This document shows positions 39,467 to 49,500 of a stretch of DNA of 64,000 nucleotides, piece by piece. The notes beneath the pieces are model-generated. The model made no database searches and had not been told where the DNA came from. It saw only the letters and a list, made by a program, of their open reading frames with translations. Each line of letters opens with the position of its first letter. Within the stretch, counting starts at the first letter, position 1. The stretch lies in contig NZ_PDVP01000003.1 of assembly GCF_002727065.1 (NCBI RefSeq), positions 1-64,000 on the forward strand, read 5' to 3'. The DNA is from Zhengella mangrovi. Its GTDB lineage: Bacteria > Pseudomonadota > Alphaproteobacteria > Rhizobiales > Rhizobiaceae. Made by a program: the position numbers and the translations under genes.

Positions 39467-41070
39467 ACCAGGATACGTTGATCGTTGACCCGGTGAGCGA
39501 CACCGCCGGGGCTCGCGAGATCGGCTTCGACAAGTCGGCCCACGCCAATTGTTCGGTCATCCTCTTCGACAACCTGCAACGCAACCCGGAGAAGACCGCC
39601 ATCACCGGGCCGCTCGGTTCGATGACCTACCGCGAGCTTTGTGCCGAGGCTGCCCGCTGGGGCCATGCGCTTGCTGCCTTCGGCCTGGAGCGCGGCGCCC
39701 GTATTGCCTTCTTCCTCGACGATACGCCGGCCTATCCCGCCGCCTTTTTCGGCGCAGTCCGGGCCGGGTTCGTGCCGGTTCTGCTCAACACGCTGACAAC
39801 GCCCGATCTGCTGAACTATTTTCTCGCCGATACCGGCGCCCGGATCGCCGTCTGCGAAGCAGGCTTTGCCGCCGCCTTCGATGCGCAGAGCATGAAGGAT
39901 ACGGCGCTGGAACGTGTCGTTATCGTCAACGGCAACGCTCCGGCTGACGCCACGTTCCAGCCCTCTGCCGCTTTCCTGGTTGGCCAGCCGGACACCCTGC
40001 CCTGCGCCGATACCGGGCCGGACGACATGGCCTTCTGGATGTATTCGTCCGGTTCCACCGGGCGTCCGAAGGGCATCGTCCACCTGCACCATGACATGGC
40101 CTATACGCAGCAGAGTTTCGCCGCCCATGTCCTGAAACTCAGGACCGATGATATCTGCTTCTCGGTCCCGAAGATCTTCTTCGCCTACGGCTTCGGCAAT
40201 GCCTTCACCTTCCCGTTCTCGATCGGTGCAACGACCCTGCTGATGTCCGGCCGTCCCGACCCGGAGAGCGTCGTGTCCACCATCGAGCGCTTCCATCCCA
40301 CCGTGCTGTACGGCCTGCCGACGCTCTACACGGCGATCTGCCGCATGGATGGCGCCGCGAGGCGCGACTTCTCTTCGCTGCGCCAATGCATGTCGGCGGC
40401 CGAGATCCTGTCGGAGGATGTTTTCCGCGCATGGGAGGACCTGACCGGCCTGAAGCCGGTGGAAGGGCTCGGCTCCACCGAGGTCCTGCATGTCTACCTT
40501 TCGAACACGGTGGAAGAACAGCGCCTTGGCTCCGCCGGCAAGCGGGTTCCGGGCTACGAGGTGGAACTGCGGGACCGGGACGGCAACCTGTCCGGTCCCG
40601 GCGAGGAAGGCGTCATGTGGGTGCGCGGGACGTCAACGGCGCCCTGTTACTGGAACCGGCCGGACAAGACAGCCGAGACCATGCGCGGCGACTGGATCTA
40701 CACCGGTGACCGCTTCACCGAGCAGGACGGCTACTATTTCTTCCAGGGCCGTGCCGACGACCTGATCAAGGTGTCCGGCCAATGGGTCTGGCCAATGGAA
40801 GTGGAGCGCTGTCTCAACGAGCATCCGCACGTCCATGAATGCGCGGTGCTGGCGCATCAGTTGCCGGACAAGCGCATGACCCTGCGGGCCGTCGTCTGCC
40901 TGCGTCCCGGCCATGCCGGTGACGAGGCCGAGGTGCGCGCGCTGCAGGATCACGTCAAGAAGGCGCTGCTGCCCTTCAAATACCCCCGGATCGTGGAATT
41001 CGTCGACGAATTGCCGAAAACCGGCACCGGCAAGCTGGATCGCCAGGCGCTCGTCAAGGGCTCGGGCTGA
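39463..41070 (+). CDS. Benzoate-CoA ligase-family enzyme
   Basis: A 535-aa ANL-superfamily ligase that adenylates an aromatic carboxylate and transfers it to CoA. The P-loop-like YSSGSTGRPKGIVH, the GSTE block (EGLGSTEVLHVYLSN) and the C-terminal catalytic lysine motif PKTGTGKLDRQ are intact. Family features place it with benzoate/2-aminobenzoate-CoA ligases rather than acetyl-CoA synthetases. Its start overlaps the monooxygenase stop, so substrate activation and hydroxylation are coupled. No ring-cleavage enzymes lie nearby, so the pathway must finish elsewhere. Confidence 0.85.
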   Translation: MNQDTLIVDPVSDTAGAREIGFDKSAHANCSVILFDNLQRNPEKTAITGPLGSMTYRELCAEAARWGHALAAFGLERGARIAFFLDDTPAYPAAFFGAVRAGFVPVLLNTLTTPDLLNYFLADTGARIAVCEAGFAAAFDAQSMKDTALERVVIVNGNAPADATFQPSAAFLVGQPDTLPCADTGPDDMAFWMYSSGSTGRPKGIVHLHHDMAYTQQSFAAHVLKLRTDDICFSVPKIFFAYGFGNAFTFPFSIGATTLLMSGRPDPESVVSTIERFHPTVLYGLPTLYTAICRMDGAARRDFSSLRQCMSAAEILSEDVFRAWEDLTGLKPVEGLGSTEVLHVYLSNTVEEQRLGSAGKRVPGYEVELRDRDGNLSGPGEEGVMWVRGTSTAPCYWNRPDKTAETMRGDWIYTGDRFTEQDGYYFFQGRADDLIKVSGQWVWPMEVERCLNEHPHVHECAVLAHQLPDKRMTLRAVVCLRPGHAGDEAEVRALQDHVKKALLPFKYPRIVEFVDELPKTGTGKLDRQALVKGSG

Positions 41071-41091
41071 AGCGCCCGGGCCCGCACGCGC

Positions 41092-42234
41092 TCACTCGAA
41101 CACGATGTTGGGCGCCTTCGATGCGCCCTGGCGGGCTTGAAGCTCCTCCCAGACCCGTGCCGCGATCTCACGGTAGATCTTCGCGTGCGGCCCGTCCGGC
41201 GCGGAGACGACGACCGGCGCACCGGAATCCGAGGTCTCGCGGATCGCCATTTCCAGCGGCACCTCGCCGAGGAACGGAACGCCGATCCGGTCCGCCTCCT
41301 CATGCGCTCCGCCGTGGCCGAAAATGTCGTGCCGCTCGCCGCAGTTGGAGCAGATGAAGTAGCTCATGTTCTCGATCAGGCCGAGAACGGGCACTTCCAC
41401 GCGGTTGAACATGTTCAGGCCCTTGCGGGCATCGATCAGCGCGAGGTCCTGCGGTGTCGACACGATCACGGCGCCGGCCAGTGGCACCGACTGCGCCATG
41501 GTCAGCTGCGCGTCGCCCGTGCCGGGCGGCATGTCCACCACCAGAACGTCGAGTTCGCCCCATTCCACCTCGTTGAGCATCTGCTTCAGCGCCGACATGA
41601 CCATCGGTCCGCGCCAGATCACGGGCGTGTCTTCCTCTACCATAAAGCCCATCGACATGACCTTGAGGCCGTAGCGCTCCATCGGTTTGAGCTTCTTGGC
41701 CGAGGCCATTTCCGGGTTGCCCGACAGCCCGAGCAGGCGCGGCATGGAGGGTCCGTAGATGTCCGCGTCCAGGATGCCGACCGCCAGGCCGAGCTCCTTC
41801 AGGCCGAGCGCGAGGTTGACCGTGGTGGTCGACTTGCCGACGCCCCCCTTGCCCGAGGCCACCGCGATGATGGTCTTGATGCCCGGCACGCCGGCCGGCT
41901 TCGGTGCCGGGGCGGCCTTGGCCGGCTGGCGCGGCGCCTGCGGCTCCGGCGGCATTTTCGGCGGCTGCGACGGGGCGGCGCCAGGCTTCCGTTCAGCCGT
42001 CAGTACCGCCATGGCGGATGTAATGCCGTCGACCTGCAGCGCCGCCGTCTCGGCTGCTGCACGCAACGGCTCCAGTTGTTCCGCCTTCTCGGCCGGAACG
42101 GAAATCGAGAAGAACGCCTTGCCGTCGATGATGACGACCTGCGACGTCATGCCGAGATCAACGATGTTGCCGGTCCCGTCAGGTCCGGCGACCCGCTTGA
42201 GCTGCTCGACGACTTGCGCTTTGAGATCGGACAC
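41092..42234 (-). CDS. apbC: Mrp/ApbC iron-sulfur cluster carrier ATPase
   Basis: A 380-aa protein. The N-terminal MIP18/DUF59 domain (about 1-85) is followed by a Pro/Ala linker and a P-loop ATPase with deviant Walker A ASGKGGVGKST. CSNC (in MSYFICSNCGERH) binds the transferred Fe-S cluster at the dimer interface. It is a housekeeping gene, facing the catabolic operon convergently with 21 bp between stops. Enzymes such as IorA could benefit from it, but there is no specific link. Confidence 0.92.
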   Translation of the reverse strand: MSDLKAQVVEQLKRVAGPDGTGNIVDLGMTSQVVIIDGKAFFSISVPAEKAEQLEPLRAAAETAALQVDGITSAMAVLTAERKPGAAPSQPPKMPPEPQAPRQPAKAAPAPKPAGVPGIKTIIAVASGKGGVGKSTTTVNLALGLKELGLAVGILDADIYGPSMPRLLGLSGNPEMASAKKLKPMERYGLKVMSMGFMVEEDTPVIWRGPMVMSALKQMLNEVEWGELDVLVVDMPPGTGDAQLTMAQSVPLAGAVIVSTPQDLALIDARKGLNMFNRVEVPVLGLIENMSYFICSNCGERHDIFGHGGAHEEADRIGVPFLGEVPLEMAIRETSDSGAPVVVSAPDGPHAKIYREIAARVWEELQARQGASKAPNIVFE

Positions 42235-42359
42235 GGAACTTCCCCATCGCTCGTTTCAGTGCCATGGACATAGGTCAATCCCGCCGCCTTGCCAATGGGA
42301 CGAAAGCAACCCTCCAAGACAATTTATGGAAGATATTTCTAATAGATAACCGCCGGACC

Positions 42360-43592
42360 TCAAGCAGCCTGGTGCGCCTGCAGGCCGGCTTTCAGCGCCG
42401 CGGCCCCTTCCGCGATCTCCGCCTCGCCCGGATTGTAGCCGGCGGCGAGGATGCGCCGCGCCAGCATGTGGTCGCCCGGCTTGTTGACGCTGTCGACGGC
42501 AAGCAGCCGCTCCCCGGCGAAGTGGTAGACCGAAAAGGCGCCATTATCCGGCTCGCCGGAAACGATGCGCCGATCCGCGCCGATCGAGATCCCGGCCATC
42601 TGCAGCTTGCGCTCGCCCTGGTCGGACCAGAACCACGCCACCGCGTCGTAAGCCTCTGCGGCGCCCAGCATGGTCTTGGCCACGTGGCGGGCCTGGTCGG
42701 TGGCGTTCTGGACCGATTCCAGGCGCAGCCTCTGCCCGCTGGCCACATGCGGGAAGGACACGCAATCGCCGATGGCGAAAATGTCCGGGTCGGCCGTCGC
42801 CAGGCGCCCGTCCACGACGATGCCATTTTCGGTTTCCAGACCGGCCGCGACCGCCAGCCCGGTTTCAGGCATCGCGCCGATGCCGACGATGACCATGTCC
42901 GCCGGAACGGTTCTGCCATCGGCGACCCGCACGCCGGTCACGTCGCTCCCGGACCACTCGACGGCTTCCAGGCCCGTTCCGGTCAGCACACTTATGCCAA
43001 GGCTCTCGTGGTAGGCCTTCATGTGGGCCGACACTTCCGGCGACACCGCGCGGCCGAGCAGCCGGTCCGCCATTTCCACCACGGTCACCGCTGCGCCGGC
43101 TTGCGCGAAAGTCGCCGCGGCTTCCAGCCCGATGAAGCCGCCGCCGATCACGGCGACGTTCTTCGCCTTCGCCTTGGCCTCACGCAGCGCCCGTGCATCA
43201 TTGGCATTGCGCAGGTAGAACACTCCGCGCGCGTCATGGCCGGGACAGGTCAGCCGCCGCGGACCGGCACCGGTGGCCAGCAACAGCTTGGAATAGGAGA
43301 GCACGCTGCCATCTTCCAGCGTCACCGTGCGCGCGCTCCGGTCGATGGACATGGCCGTGAGCCCGAGCTTCAGGTCGATCCCGCCGTCGTTGTAGAAGCC
43401 CTCGCCTTTCAGCAGTTGCAGGCCCGCATCCGGCGCCTTCAGAAAGGCCTTTGACAGCGGCGGCTTGTGATAGGGCAGATCGGCGTCTTCCGAGATCATG
43501 ACGATATCGCCTTCCCACCCCTCCTGCTTGAGGCTGGCCGCCGCCTGCACGCCGCCATGACCTGCGCCGACGATGATGATCCGATCCGTCAC
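42360..43592 (-). CDS. Ferredoxin/rubredoxin reductase-type FAD oxidoreductase
   Basis: A 410-aa NAD(P)H-dependent flavoprotein of the putidaredoxin/rhodocoxin reductase group. FAD site IIIVGAGHGGVQAA, NAD site NVAVIGGGFIGLEAAATF, second FAD site IFAIGDCVSF and the C-terminal reductase domain (ESVQNATDQARHVA, then WFWSDQG) are present. It would reduce a ferredoxin serving a dioxygenase or P450; neither is in the window. It starts at GTG 43592 with GGAGAGGG upstream; longer frames are antisense to the next gene. Confidence 0.88.
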   Translation of the reverse strand: MTDRIIIVGAGHGGVQAAASLKQEGWEGDIVMISEDADLPYHKPPLSKAFLKAPDAGLQLLKGEGFYNDGGIDLKLGLTAMSIDRSARTVTLEDGSVLSYSKLLLATGAGPRRLTCPGHDARGVFYLRNANDARALREAKAKAKNVAVIGGGFIGLEAAATFAQAGAAVTVVEMADRLLGRAVSPEVSAHMKAYHESLGISVLTGTGLEAVEWSGSDVTGVRVADGRTVPADMVIVGIGAMPETGLAVAAGLETENGIVVDGRLATADPDIFAIGDCVSFPHVASGQRLRLESVQNATDQARHVAKTMLGAAEAYDAVAWFWSDQGERKLQMAGISIGADRRIVSGEPDNGAFSVYHFAGERLLAVDSVNKPGDHMLARRILAAGYNPGEAEIAEGAAALKAGLQAHQAA

Positions 43593-43681
43593 GCTGCCCT
43601 CTCCTTCACGATGAAAAGCCGATGAAATCGTTCCATGGTTTTGAAGCGCCGGCGCGACGATGGCAAGCCCTTCCTGGCGGC

Positions 43682-44770
43682 CTAGCCGCGCCCGGTCTCC
43701 GCCAGGATGGCGGCACGGTCGCCGTCGCGCACCGGCGAAGGCCGCATGTCGGTGGCCGGCCGGCCGTCGAACCGCGGCGCCGCGGCAGCCTGCAGCACGC
43801 CGCCAGGCGCCTGCCACACGCCGCGGGCAGCCATGTGCGGGTCGTCCATCGCCTCGTTTGGCGCATGCACCGGCGCCGCGCAGGCGTCCGAACCGGCGAA
43901 GACCTCCGTCCATTGCGCCTTCGTCCGGCTGGCAAACAGGGTCTCCAGCCTTTGCGTCAGTTTGGGCCAGAGCCTTTTGTCGAACTGGTGGCGAAACTCG
44001 GGGTCCTCGGCAAGATCGAGCTTTTCCAGCAGGATGGCGTAGAATTTCGGCTCCAGGCTCTGCACCGAGAAATAGCCGCCGTCGCTCGTTCGATAGGTCC
44101 GGCTCCAATGCGGACCGTCGAGCAGGCTGCGCCCGCGCTCCATCGCAAGGCCGCCGGCCTGCTTCAGCGACATCAGCAGGTTCATCATGTGCGCCGATCC
44201 GTCGACGATCGCCGCATCGACGACGGTACCCTGCCCGCTGGCCCTCGCCTGCAGAATGCCGGACAGCAGCCCGATGGCGAGGTAGAGCGCGCCGCCCCCG
44301 ATGTCGCCGACGACGGTTGGCGGCGTGAACGGGCACGCGCCGGCCGGCGAAGCGTACCAGGCCGCCCCCGACAGCGAGGCATAGTTGAGGTCATGGCCGG
44401 CCTGCATGGCCCGGGGTCCCGCCTGCCCCCAGCCGGTCATGCGGCCATAGACGAGCGCCGGGCGCACGGCATGACATTCCGCCGGCCCGACGCCGAGACG
44501 TTCCATGACGCCTGGCCGGAAACCCTCGATCAGCCCGTCGGCGGTCTTCACCAGGTCGAAAAAGATCGCCCGGTCATCGTCCTTCTTGAGATCCAGGGCG
44601 ATGGATCTCTTGCCCCGGTCGAGCAGGCTCTGTTTGGGTGCTCCCGGCGCAGTCGATCCGTCAGGACGGTGCACGACGATCACGTCGGCGCCGAGATCGG
44701 CCATCAGCATGCCGCAGAACGGCCCGGGCCCGAGCCCCTCCACTTCGATGATTCGCACGCCTGCCAGCAT
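43682..44770 (-). CDS. Family III (CaiB/BaiF) CoA transferase
   Basis: A 362-aa protein. The opening LAGVRIIEVEGLGPGPFCGMLMADLGADVIVVHRP and the conserved LDLKKDDDRAIFFDL, then LIEGFRPGVMERLGVG, are diagnostic. It is closest in look to alpha-methylacyl-CoA racemases. The catalytic Asp should be in the GHDLNYASLSG block (Asp of HDLNY). It moves CoA between acids or racemises a 2-methylacyl-CoA. The ATG at 44770 follows GGGAGGACGGGA. It is on the same strand as, and 89 bp before, the reductase; a shared catabolic role is possible. Confidence 0.85.
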   Translation of the reverse strand: MLAGVRIIEVEGLGPGPFCGMLMADLGADVIVVHRPDGSTAPGAPKQSLLDRGKRSIALDLKKDDDRAIFFDLVKTADGLIEGFRPGVMERLGVGPAECHAVRPALVYGRMTGWGQAGPRAMQAGHDLNYASLSGAAWYASPAGACPFTPPTVVGDIGGGALYLAIGLLSGILQARASGQGTVVDAAIVDGSAHMMNLLMSLKQAGGLAMERGRSLLDGPHWSRTYRTSDGGYFSVQSLEPKFYAILLEKLDLAEDPEFRHQFDKRLWPKLTQRLETLFASRTKAQWTEVFAGSDACAAPVHAPNEAMDDPHMAARGVWQAPGGVLQAAAAPRFDGRPATDMRPSPVRDGDRAAILAETGRG

Positions 44771-44877
44771 TCCCGTCCTCCCGCGTTCAGGTCGATGAAG
44801 GAAAGACTGCCCGACCTTGCCCGTCAACATGGCGCGGACTAGTTTCGCTGCCCTGAGGAGAAGGAGGGACCATTTTC

Positions 44878-45753
44878 ATGTATGAAGGCTTCCGGCACGG
44901 CCGCCATCAAACCGGCATGGCCAACATCGCCTATGTGACCGGTGGCGAAGGTCCGCCCCTCCTGCTTTTGCACGGTTTCCCGCAAACCAAGGCGATGTGG
45001 GCGAAAATCGCGCCGCGGCTTGCCGAACGCTTCACTGTCGTCGCGGCCGACCTGCGTGGCTATGGCGACTCCTCCAAGCCGGGCAATGGCCCGGACAGCG
45101 GCAACTACTGCTTTCGCGCCATGGCCGACGACATGGTCTCCCTGATGCGCTCGCTCGGCCATGAAACGTTTCATCTCGTCGGACACGATCGCGGCGGGCG
45201 CACCGCCCATCGCCTGACGCTCGACCACCCCGACGCGGTGCGGACCCTGACCGTCATGGACATCATTCCCACCCGAACCGTCTTCGCCGAGGGTGGGCCG
45301 AAGACCGCCCATGCCTACTACCACTGGTTTTTTCTCTCCCAGCCGCATCCCTTTCCCGAAACGCTGATCGGTCACGATCCCGATCTCTTCTTCGAGAACT
45401 GCCTGTCGGGGTGGGGGCCGGACGGCATCGCCGCCTTCGATACCGGCCAGTTGGCCGAGTACCGCCGCTGCTGGCGCGATCCGGAGGCGATCCGCGCCAT
45501 GTGCGCCGACTACCGCGCCGCCTGGCTGGTTGACTGGCCGATGGACGAGGCGGAACGCGACCGGCGCGTCACCTGCCCGGTTCAGGTGCTCTACGGTTCC
45601 GAAGGACTGATGGCCCGCCAGTTCGACGTTCCGGCCGAATGGCGGCGCTGCTGCGACCATGTGACAGGTCATGGCATGCCGGGCGGCCACTTCTTCCCTG
45701 ATACCGCGCCCGACCAGACCGCAAGCGCGATCCTCGACTTCCTGGCGGCGTGA
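44878..45753 (+). CDS. Alpha/beta hydrolase with the fluoroacetate dehalogenase residue set
   Basis: A 291-aa hydrolase of the haloacetate dehalogenase group. Every catalytic position known for the Rhodopseudomonas palustris fluoroacetate dehalogenase has a match at a constant offset: nucleophile D104 with substrate arginines R105 and R108 (GHDRGGR), acid D128, halide-pocket H149, W150 and Y212, W179, and base H271. Epoxide hydrolases, the nearest confusable relatives, lack the RxxR and His-Trp pair. Hydrolysis of a haloacid such as fluoro- or chloroacetate, releasing glycolate and halide, is the best prediction. It is encoded singly and faces the TauE/SafE gene convergently 3 bp away. Confidence 0.82.
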   Translation: MYEGFRHGRHQTGMANIAYVTGGEGPPLLLLHGFPQTKAMWAKIAPRLAERFTVVAADLRGYGDSSKPGNGPDSGNYCFRAMADDMVSLMRSLGHETFHLVGHDRGGRTAHRLTLDHPDAVRTLTVMDIIPTRTVFAEGGPKTAHAYYHWFFLSQPHPFPETLIGHDPDLFFENCLSGWGPDGIAAFDTGQLAEYRRCWRDPEAIRAMCADYRAAWLVDWPMDEAERDRRVTCPVQVLYGSEGLMARQFDVPAEWRRCCDHVTGHGMPGGHFFPDTAPDQTASAILDFLAA

Positions 45754-45756
45754 CTG

Positions 45757-46491
45757 TCAGGAAAGCCCCTGCATCAGCAGGCGGATGGCGATCAGGGTGA
45801 GAACCGCCAGGATGATCCTGTCGAACGCCTCGCGGGAGATATGCCGCGCCAGCCAGGCGCCCAGCGGCATGCCGGCGAAGATCGGCAGGATCGCCGCCGC
45901 GCTCAGCAGGAAGCGCTGCCCGGTCATGATGCCATAGGCAAACAGCATCGGGATCTGCACCACGCCCATCATCACGAAGAACACGGTGACGGTCGCAACG
46001 AAGGTGCGCCGCTCCAGCTTCATGGTATTGAGGAAGCTGAGCGATACCGGGGCCGAAAGCCCCGAGGCACCGAACAGCACACCGGCCAGCGTGCCGATGA
46101 ATGGCGACAGCTTCTCGGCCAGCGGATAGACGAGGACCCAGCCCGGACGCGCCAGCCGGAAGCCGACATAGATGAAGACCGCAAGCGCCACCGTGATGGT
46201 CAGCGCGTGACCCGGAAGGTTGGCCAGCAGCACCGTGCCGATGAAGGTGCCGAGCGCCCCGCCGCCAGCAAAGGAAATCATGAACCGCGGCGGCAATTGC
46301 TGCCGGCGGTAGGTCCAGGCCTGCCAGACATTTGCCAGCAGGTTCGGCACCGCGAAAATGGCGACCGCCAGCGGTACGTTGAAATAGATCGCCATGATCG
46401 GCACGGCGAGAATGGGCGCGCCGGCGCCCGTCGCTCCCTTGAGCAGCCCGCCAAGGGCCAGTCCGATGATGGCAAGAATGACGCCGGTCAT
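45757..46491 (-). CDS. TauE/SafE-family (TSUP) membrane permease
   Basis: A 244-aa protein with about eight transmembrane segments; the paired family repeats open with LALGGLLKGATGAGAPILAVPIMA and GVLFGASGLSAPVSLSFL. Members export small organic anions such as sulfoacetate, sulfite and related acids. The ATG at 46491 has GGCAGGG just upstream; a GTG at 46509 is an alternative. Its 3' end lies 3 bp from the dehalogenase-like gene, but they are transcribed toward each other, so shared function (for example moving a haloacid) is only a guess. Confidence 0.78.
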   Translation of the reverse strand: MTGVILAIIGLALGGLLKGATGAGAPILAVPIMAIYFNVPLAVAIFAVPNLLANVWQAWTYRRQQLPPRFMISFAGGGALGTFIGTVLLANLPGHALTITVALAVFIYVGFRLARPGWVLVYPLAEKLSPFIGTLAGVLFGASGLSAPVSLSFLNTMKLERRTFVATVTVFFVMMGVVQIPMLFAYGIMTGQRFLLSAAAILPIFAGMPLGAWLARHISREAFDRIILAVLTLIAIRLLMQGLS

Positions 46492-46589
46492 GCCCTGCCT
46501 ATCGTCCACGCGGACAAGGAATGCAAGATGGCTTTCCGGTGAATCCGGTTTTCAGGCGGCCGCTCCAACCGCCTGAAACCTTGTGGTCT

Positions 46590-49500
46590 TTACCCGGCTG
46601 CCGCGAGAAGCGACGCGTTGCCGCCAGCCGCCGTGGTGTCGACGCAGAGCGCACGTTCATGCACGTAGGCCGATGGGGCCAGGCGCTCGTCGATCAGCCG
46701 CACGATCGGCCCGGCGCGCGCCGCCAGGTCGCGGCGAACCCGGCGCAGGTCGTCGTCGCCGGCATGCAGCGCCACGGCGTCCACCGGCGCCTTTCCAAGA
46801 AGGGCATCGGTCGCGGTACCCTCGGCAATCGCCAGCGGCAGCCCCTGCCCGGTGAGCGGCTTCAGTGCCTCTTCGGCGCCAGGCGCAATGGCGGCAACGG
46901 CGTTGCCGAAGGCCAGGGCCTGCACCACCTGGTCCAGCAGCACCTCGGGCGCCGGTCCGAGACACAGGACAAGTCCGCGCGCGGCGAGCGTCAGGCTGTT
47001 GCCCTCGCCTGTCGGTCCCGGCAGGTCGACAGGCCCCTGATCGACGCCTGCGGCCGCGGCCACTGCAGAACCGGCCCGTCCGCGCAACACCTTGCGCAGA
47101 TGGTTGATCCGGTCATGGCGGCCGGCCCATTGCAGTGCGGCCTCCGCGTCGGGCACAGGCAGGTCTGATACGGCCGCGCCGCCCAGCGAACCGGTCTCGC
47201 CATCGGCGAGCACCTTGCGGAAACGACGCAGATACAGCGGCCCGCCTGCCTTCGGTCCGGTGCCCGACAGCCCTTCGCCGCCAAACGGTTGCGAGCCGAC
47301 GATGGCGCCGATCTGGTTGCGATTGACGTAAACATTGCCGGCGTGAATCCGGTCGACCACATGCTGCACCCTGTCATCGATGCGCGTGTGCAGGCCGAAG
47401 GTCAGGCCATAGCCGCGGCCGTTCACCGCCGCGATCACCTTGTCGAGGTCTTCTGCCCTGAAGGTCGCCAGGTGCAGGACCGGGCCGAAAATTTCCCGCT
47501 CCATCTCCTCGATCCCGCGAACCCGGAGGATGTGCGGCCCCACGAACAGGCCGTCCGCCGGCGCGTCGAGGCGCGCGACGAGGCGTCCCTCGCCGGCCTT
47601 CTCCTCGCAATAGGCTGTTATCGAGGCGCGCGCCTCCTCGTCGATGACCGGCCCCACGTCCGTGGCGATATCCGATGGATCGCCGACGGAGAGCGCTTCC
47701 ATGGCGCCCGTCAGCATGGTGGTCACCTTGTCGGCCACGTCCTCCTGGACATAGAGCACCCGCAACGCGGAACAGCGCTGGCCGGCGCTCTGGAAGGCCG
47801 ATGCCACGGCATCGCGCACCGCCTGCTCCGGCAGTGCCGTTGAATCGACGATCATGGCATTCAGGCCGCCCGTCTCGGCGATCAGCATCGCGTCGGCCGC
47901 GCCGGTCTTGGCCAGTTGGCGCTCGATGATTCGCGCCACCTCGGTCGACCCGGTGAAGCAGACCCCGTTGAGACCGGCAAGCGAGGTCAGCGCCGCACCG
48001 ACCGTCTCGCCGTTCCCCGGCAACAGGTGCAGCACGCGGTCCGGCACGCCGGCCTGGTGGAGAAGCGCCACTGCCCTTGCCGCGATCAGGGGCGTCTGCT
48101 CGGCCGGCTTGGCCAGCACGGCATTGCCGGTCACCAGGCCAGCGGCCACCTGGCCGGTGAAGATCGCCAGCGGGAAGTTCCACGGCGAGATGCAGGCGAT
48201 GACGCCCCGCGCTTTCGTGGCACTCTCCGTCTTCACCGCTTCCGCGGCGTAATAGTGCAGGAAGTCGATGGCCTCGCGCACCTCGGCGATCGCATCGGCC
48301 AGCGTCTTGCCGGCCTCCCGGGCGCACAGCGCGTAGAATTCTTCCGCGTGCTTCTCGTAGAGCGCCGCGGCATTCGACAGGACGACGGCGCGCTGGCGCG
48401 CGCCTAGCCCGTCCCACTCCCCCTGAGCGGCGCGGGCCTGGTCGAAGGCGGCCGCGACGTCCACCGAGGTCGCATCGCGGCAATGGCCCACCACGTCGGA
48501 AGGTACAGCGGGATTCACCACCGCGTGGGTCTCCCCGGACTGCGGACGGCCCGGAACAGTGGGATGCGCCTGCCACTGGTACGGCGCCATGAAAGGTGCG
48601 CGTGCCGCTTCCAGCTTGGACAGGTCAAGCGGATCGGTGAAGTCGCGCCCGCGCGAATTGGCCCGGTCGGGCTTGAACACGTCGGCGGGCCGGCGGATGG
48701 CAGGGTTGGGCTGCGCGCCGTCGGCCAGCACCGCGGCGATCGGGTCGCGCGCGATTTCCTCCGGCGGCACATCCTCGTCGACGATCTGGTGCACGAAGGA
48801 CGAATTGGCGCCGTTTTCCAGCAGCCGGCGCACGAGGTAGGCGAGCAGGTCGGAATGCTGGCCGACCGGCGCATAGATCCGGCAGCGGGTGCCCTCGCCC
48901 TTGCGGATGGCCTCGTGCAGCGTTTCTCCCATGCCATGCAGGCGCTGGAACTCGAAGCAGTCCCGGTCGGGTGCCATGGCAAGGATCGCAGCGGCCGTAT
49001 GCGCATTGTGCGTGGCGAATTGCGGGTAGATGCGGTCCGTCATGGCCAGCAGCTTGCGCGCGCAGGCGAGGTAGGAAACGTCCGTATGTGTCTTTCGGGT
49101 GAACACCGGGTAGCCGGCCAGGCCCATCACCTGCGCCCGCTTGATCTCGCTGTCCCAGTAGGCGCCCTTGACGAGACGGACCATGATCCTGCGGTCATGC
49201 TTTTCTGCCAGCCCGTGCAGCCAGTCGAGCACGAAGGGCGCACGCGGCCCGTAGGCCTGCACCACCACGCCGAACCCGTCCCAGCCCTCCAGTGAAGGAT
49301 CGGCCAGAACGCGCTCGATCACGTCCAGCGAGATATCCAGCCGGTCGACCTCCTCGGCATCGATGTTGAGGCCCATGCGCGCATCCCGGGCCGCCTGCGC
49401 CAGCGTCAGCAGGCGAGCGGCCATGTCGGGCAGCATGGTCTCGCTCTTGATGGCCTCGTAGCGCGGGTGCAACGCCGACAGCTTCACCGAAATGCCGGGG

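Noticed and set aside
42360-44336. A 658-residue fusion upstream of the ferredoxin reductase
   Set aside because: The extra part is antisense to the CoA transferase gene. The conserved FAD motif begins right after the GTG at 43592, which has a good ribosome-binding site.
46550-46578. Intrinsic terminator after putA
   Set aside because: A 10-bp stem (TTTCAGGCGG / CCGCCTGAAA) is real, but no T-tract follows on the putA strand, so only a weak or factor-dependent role is possible.
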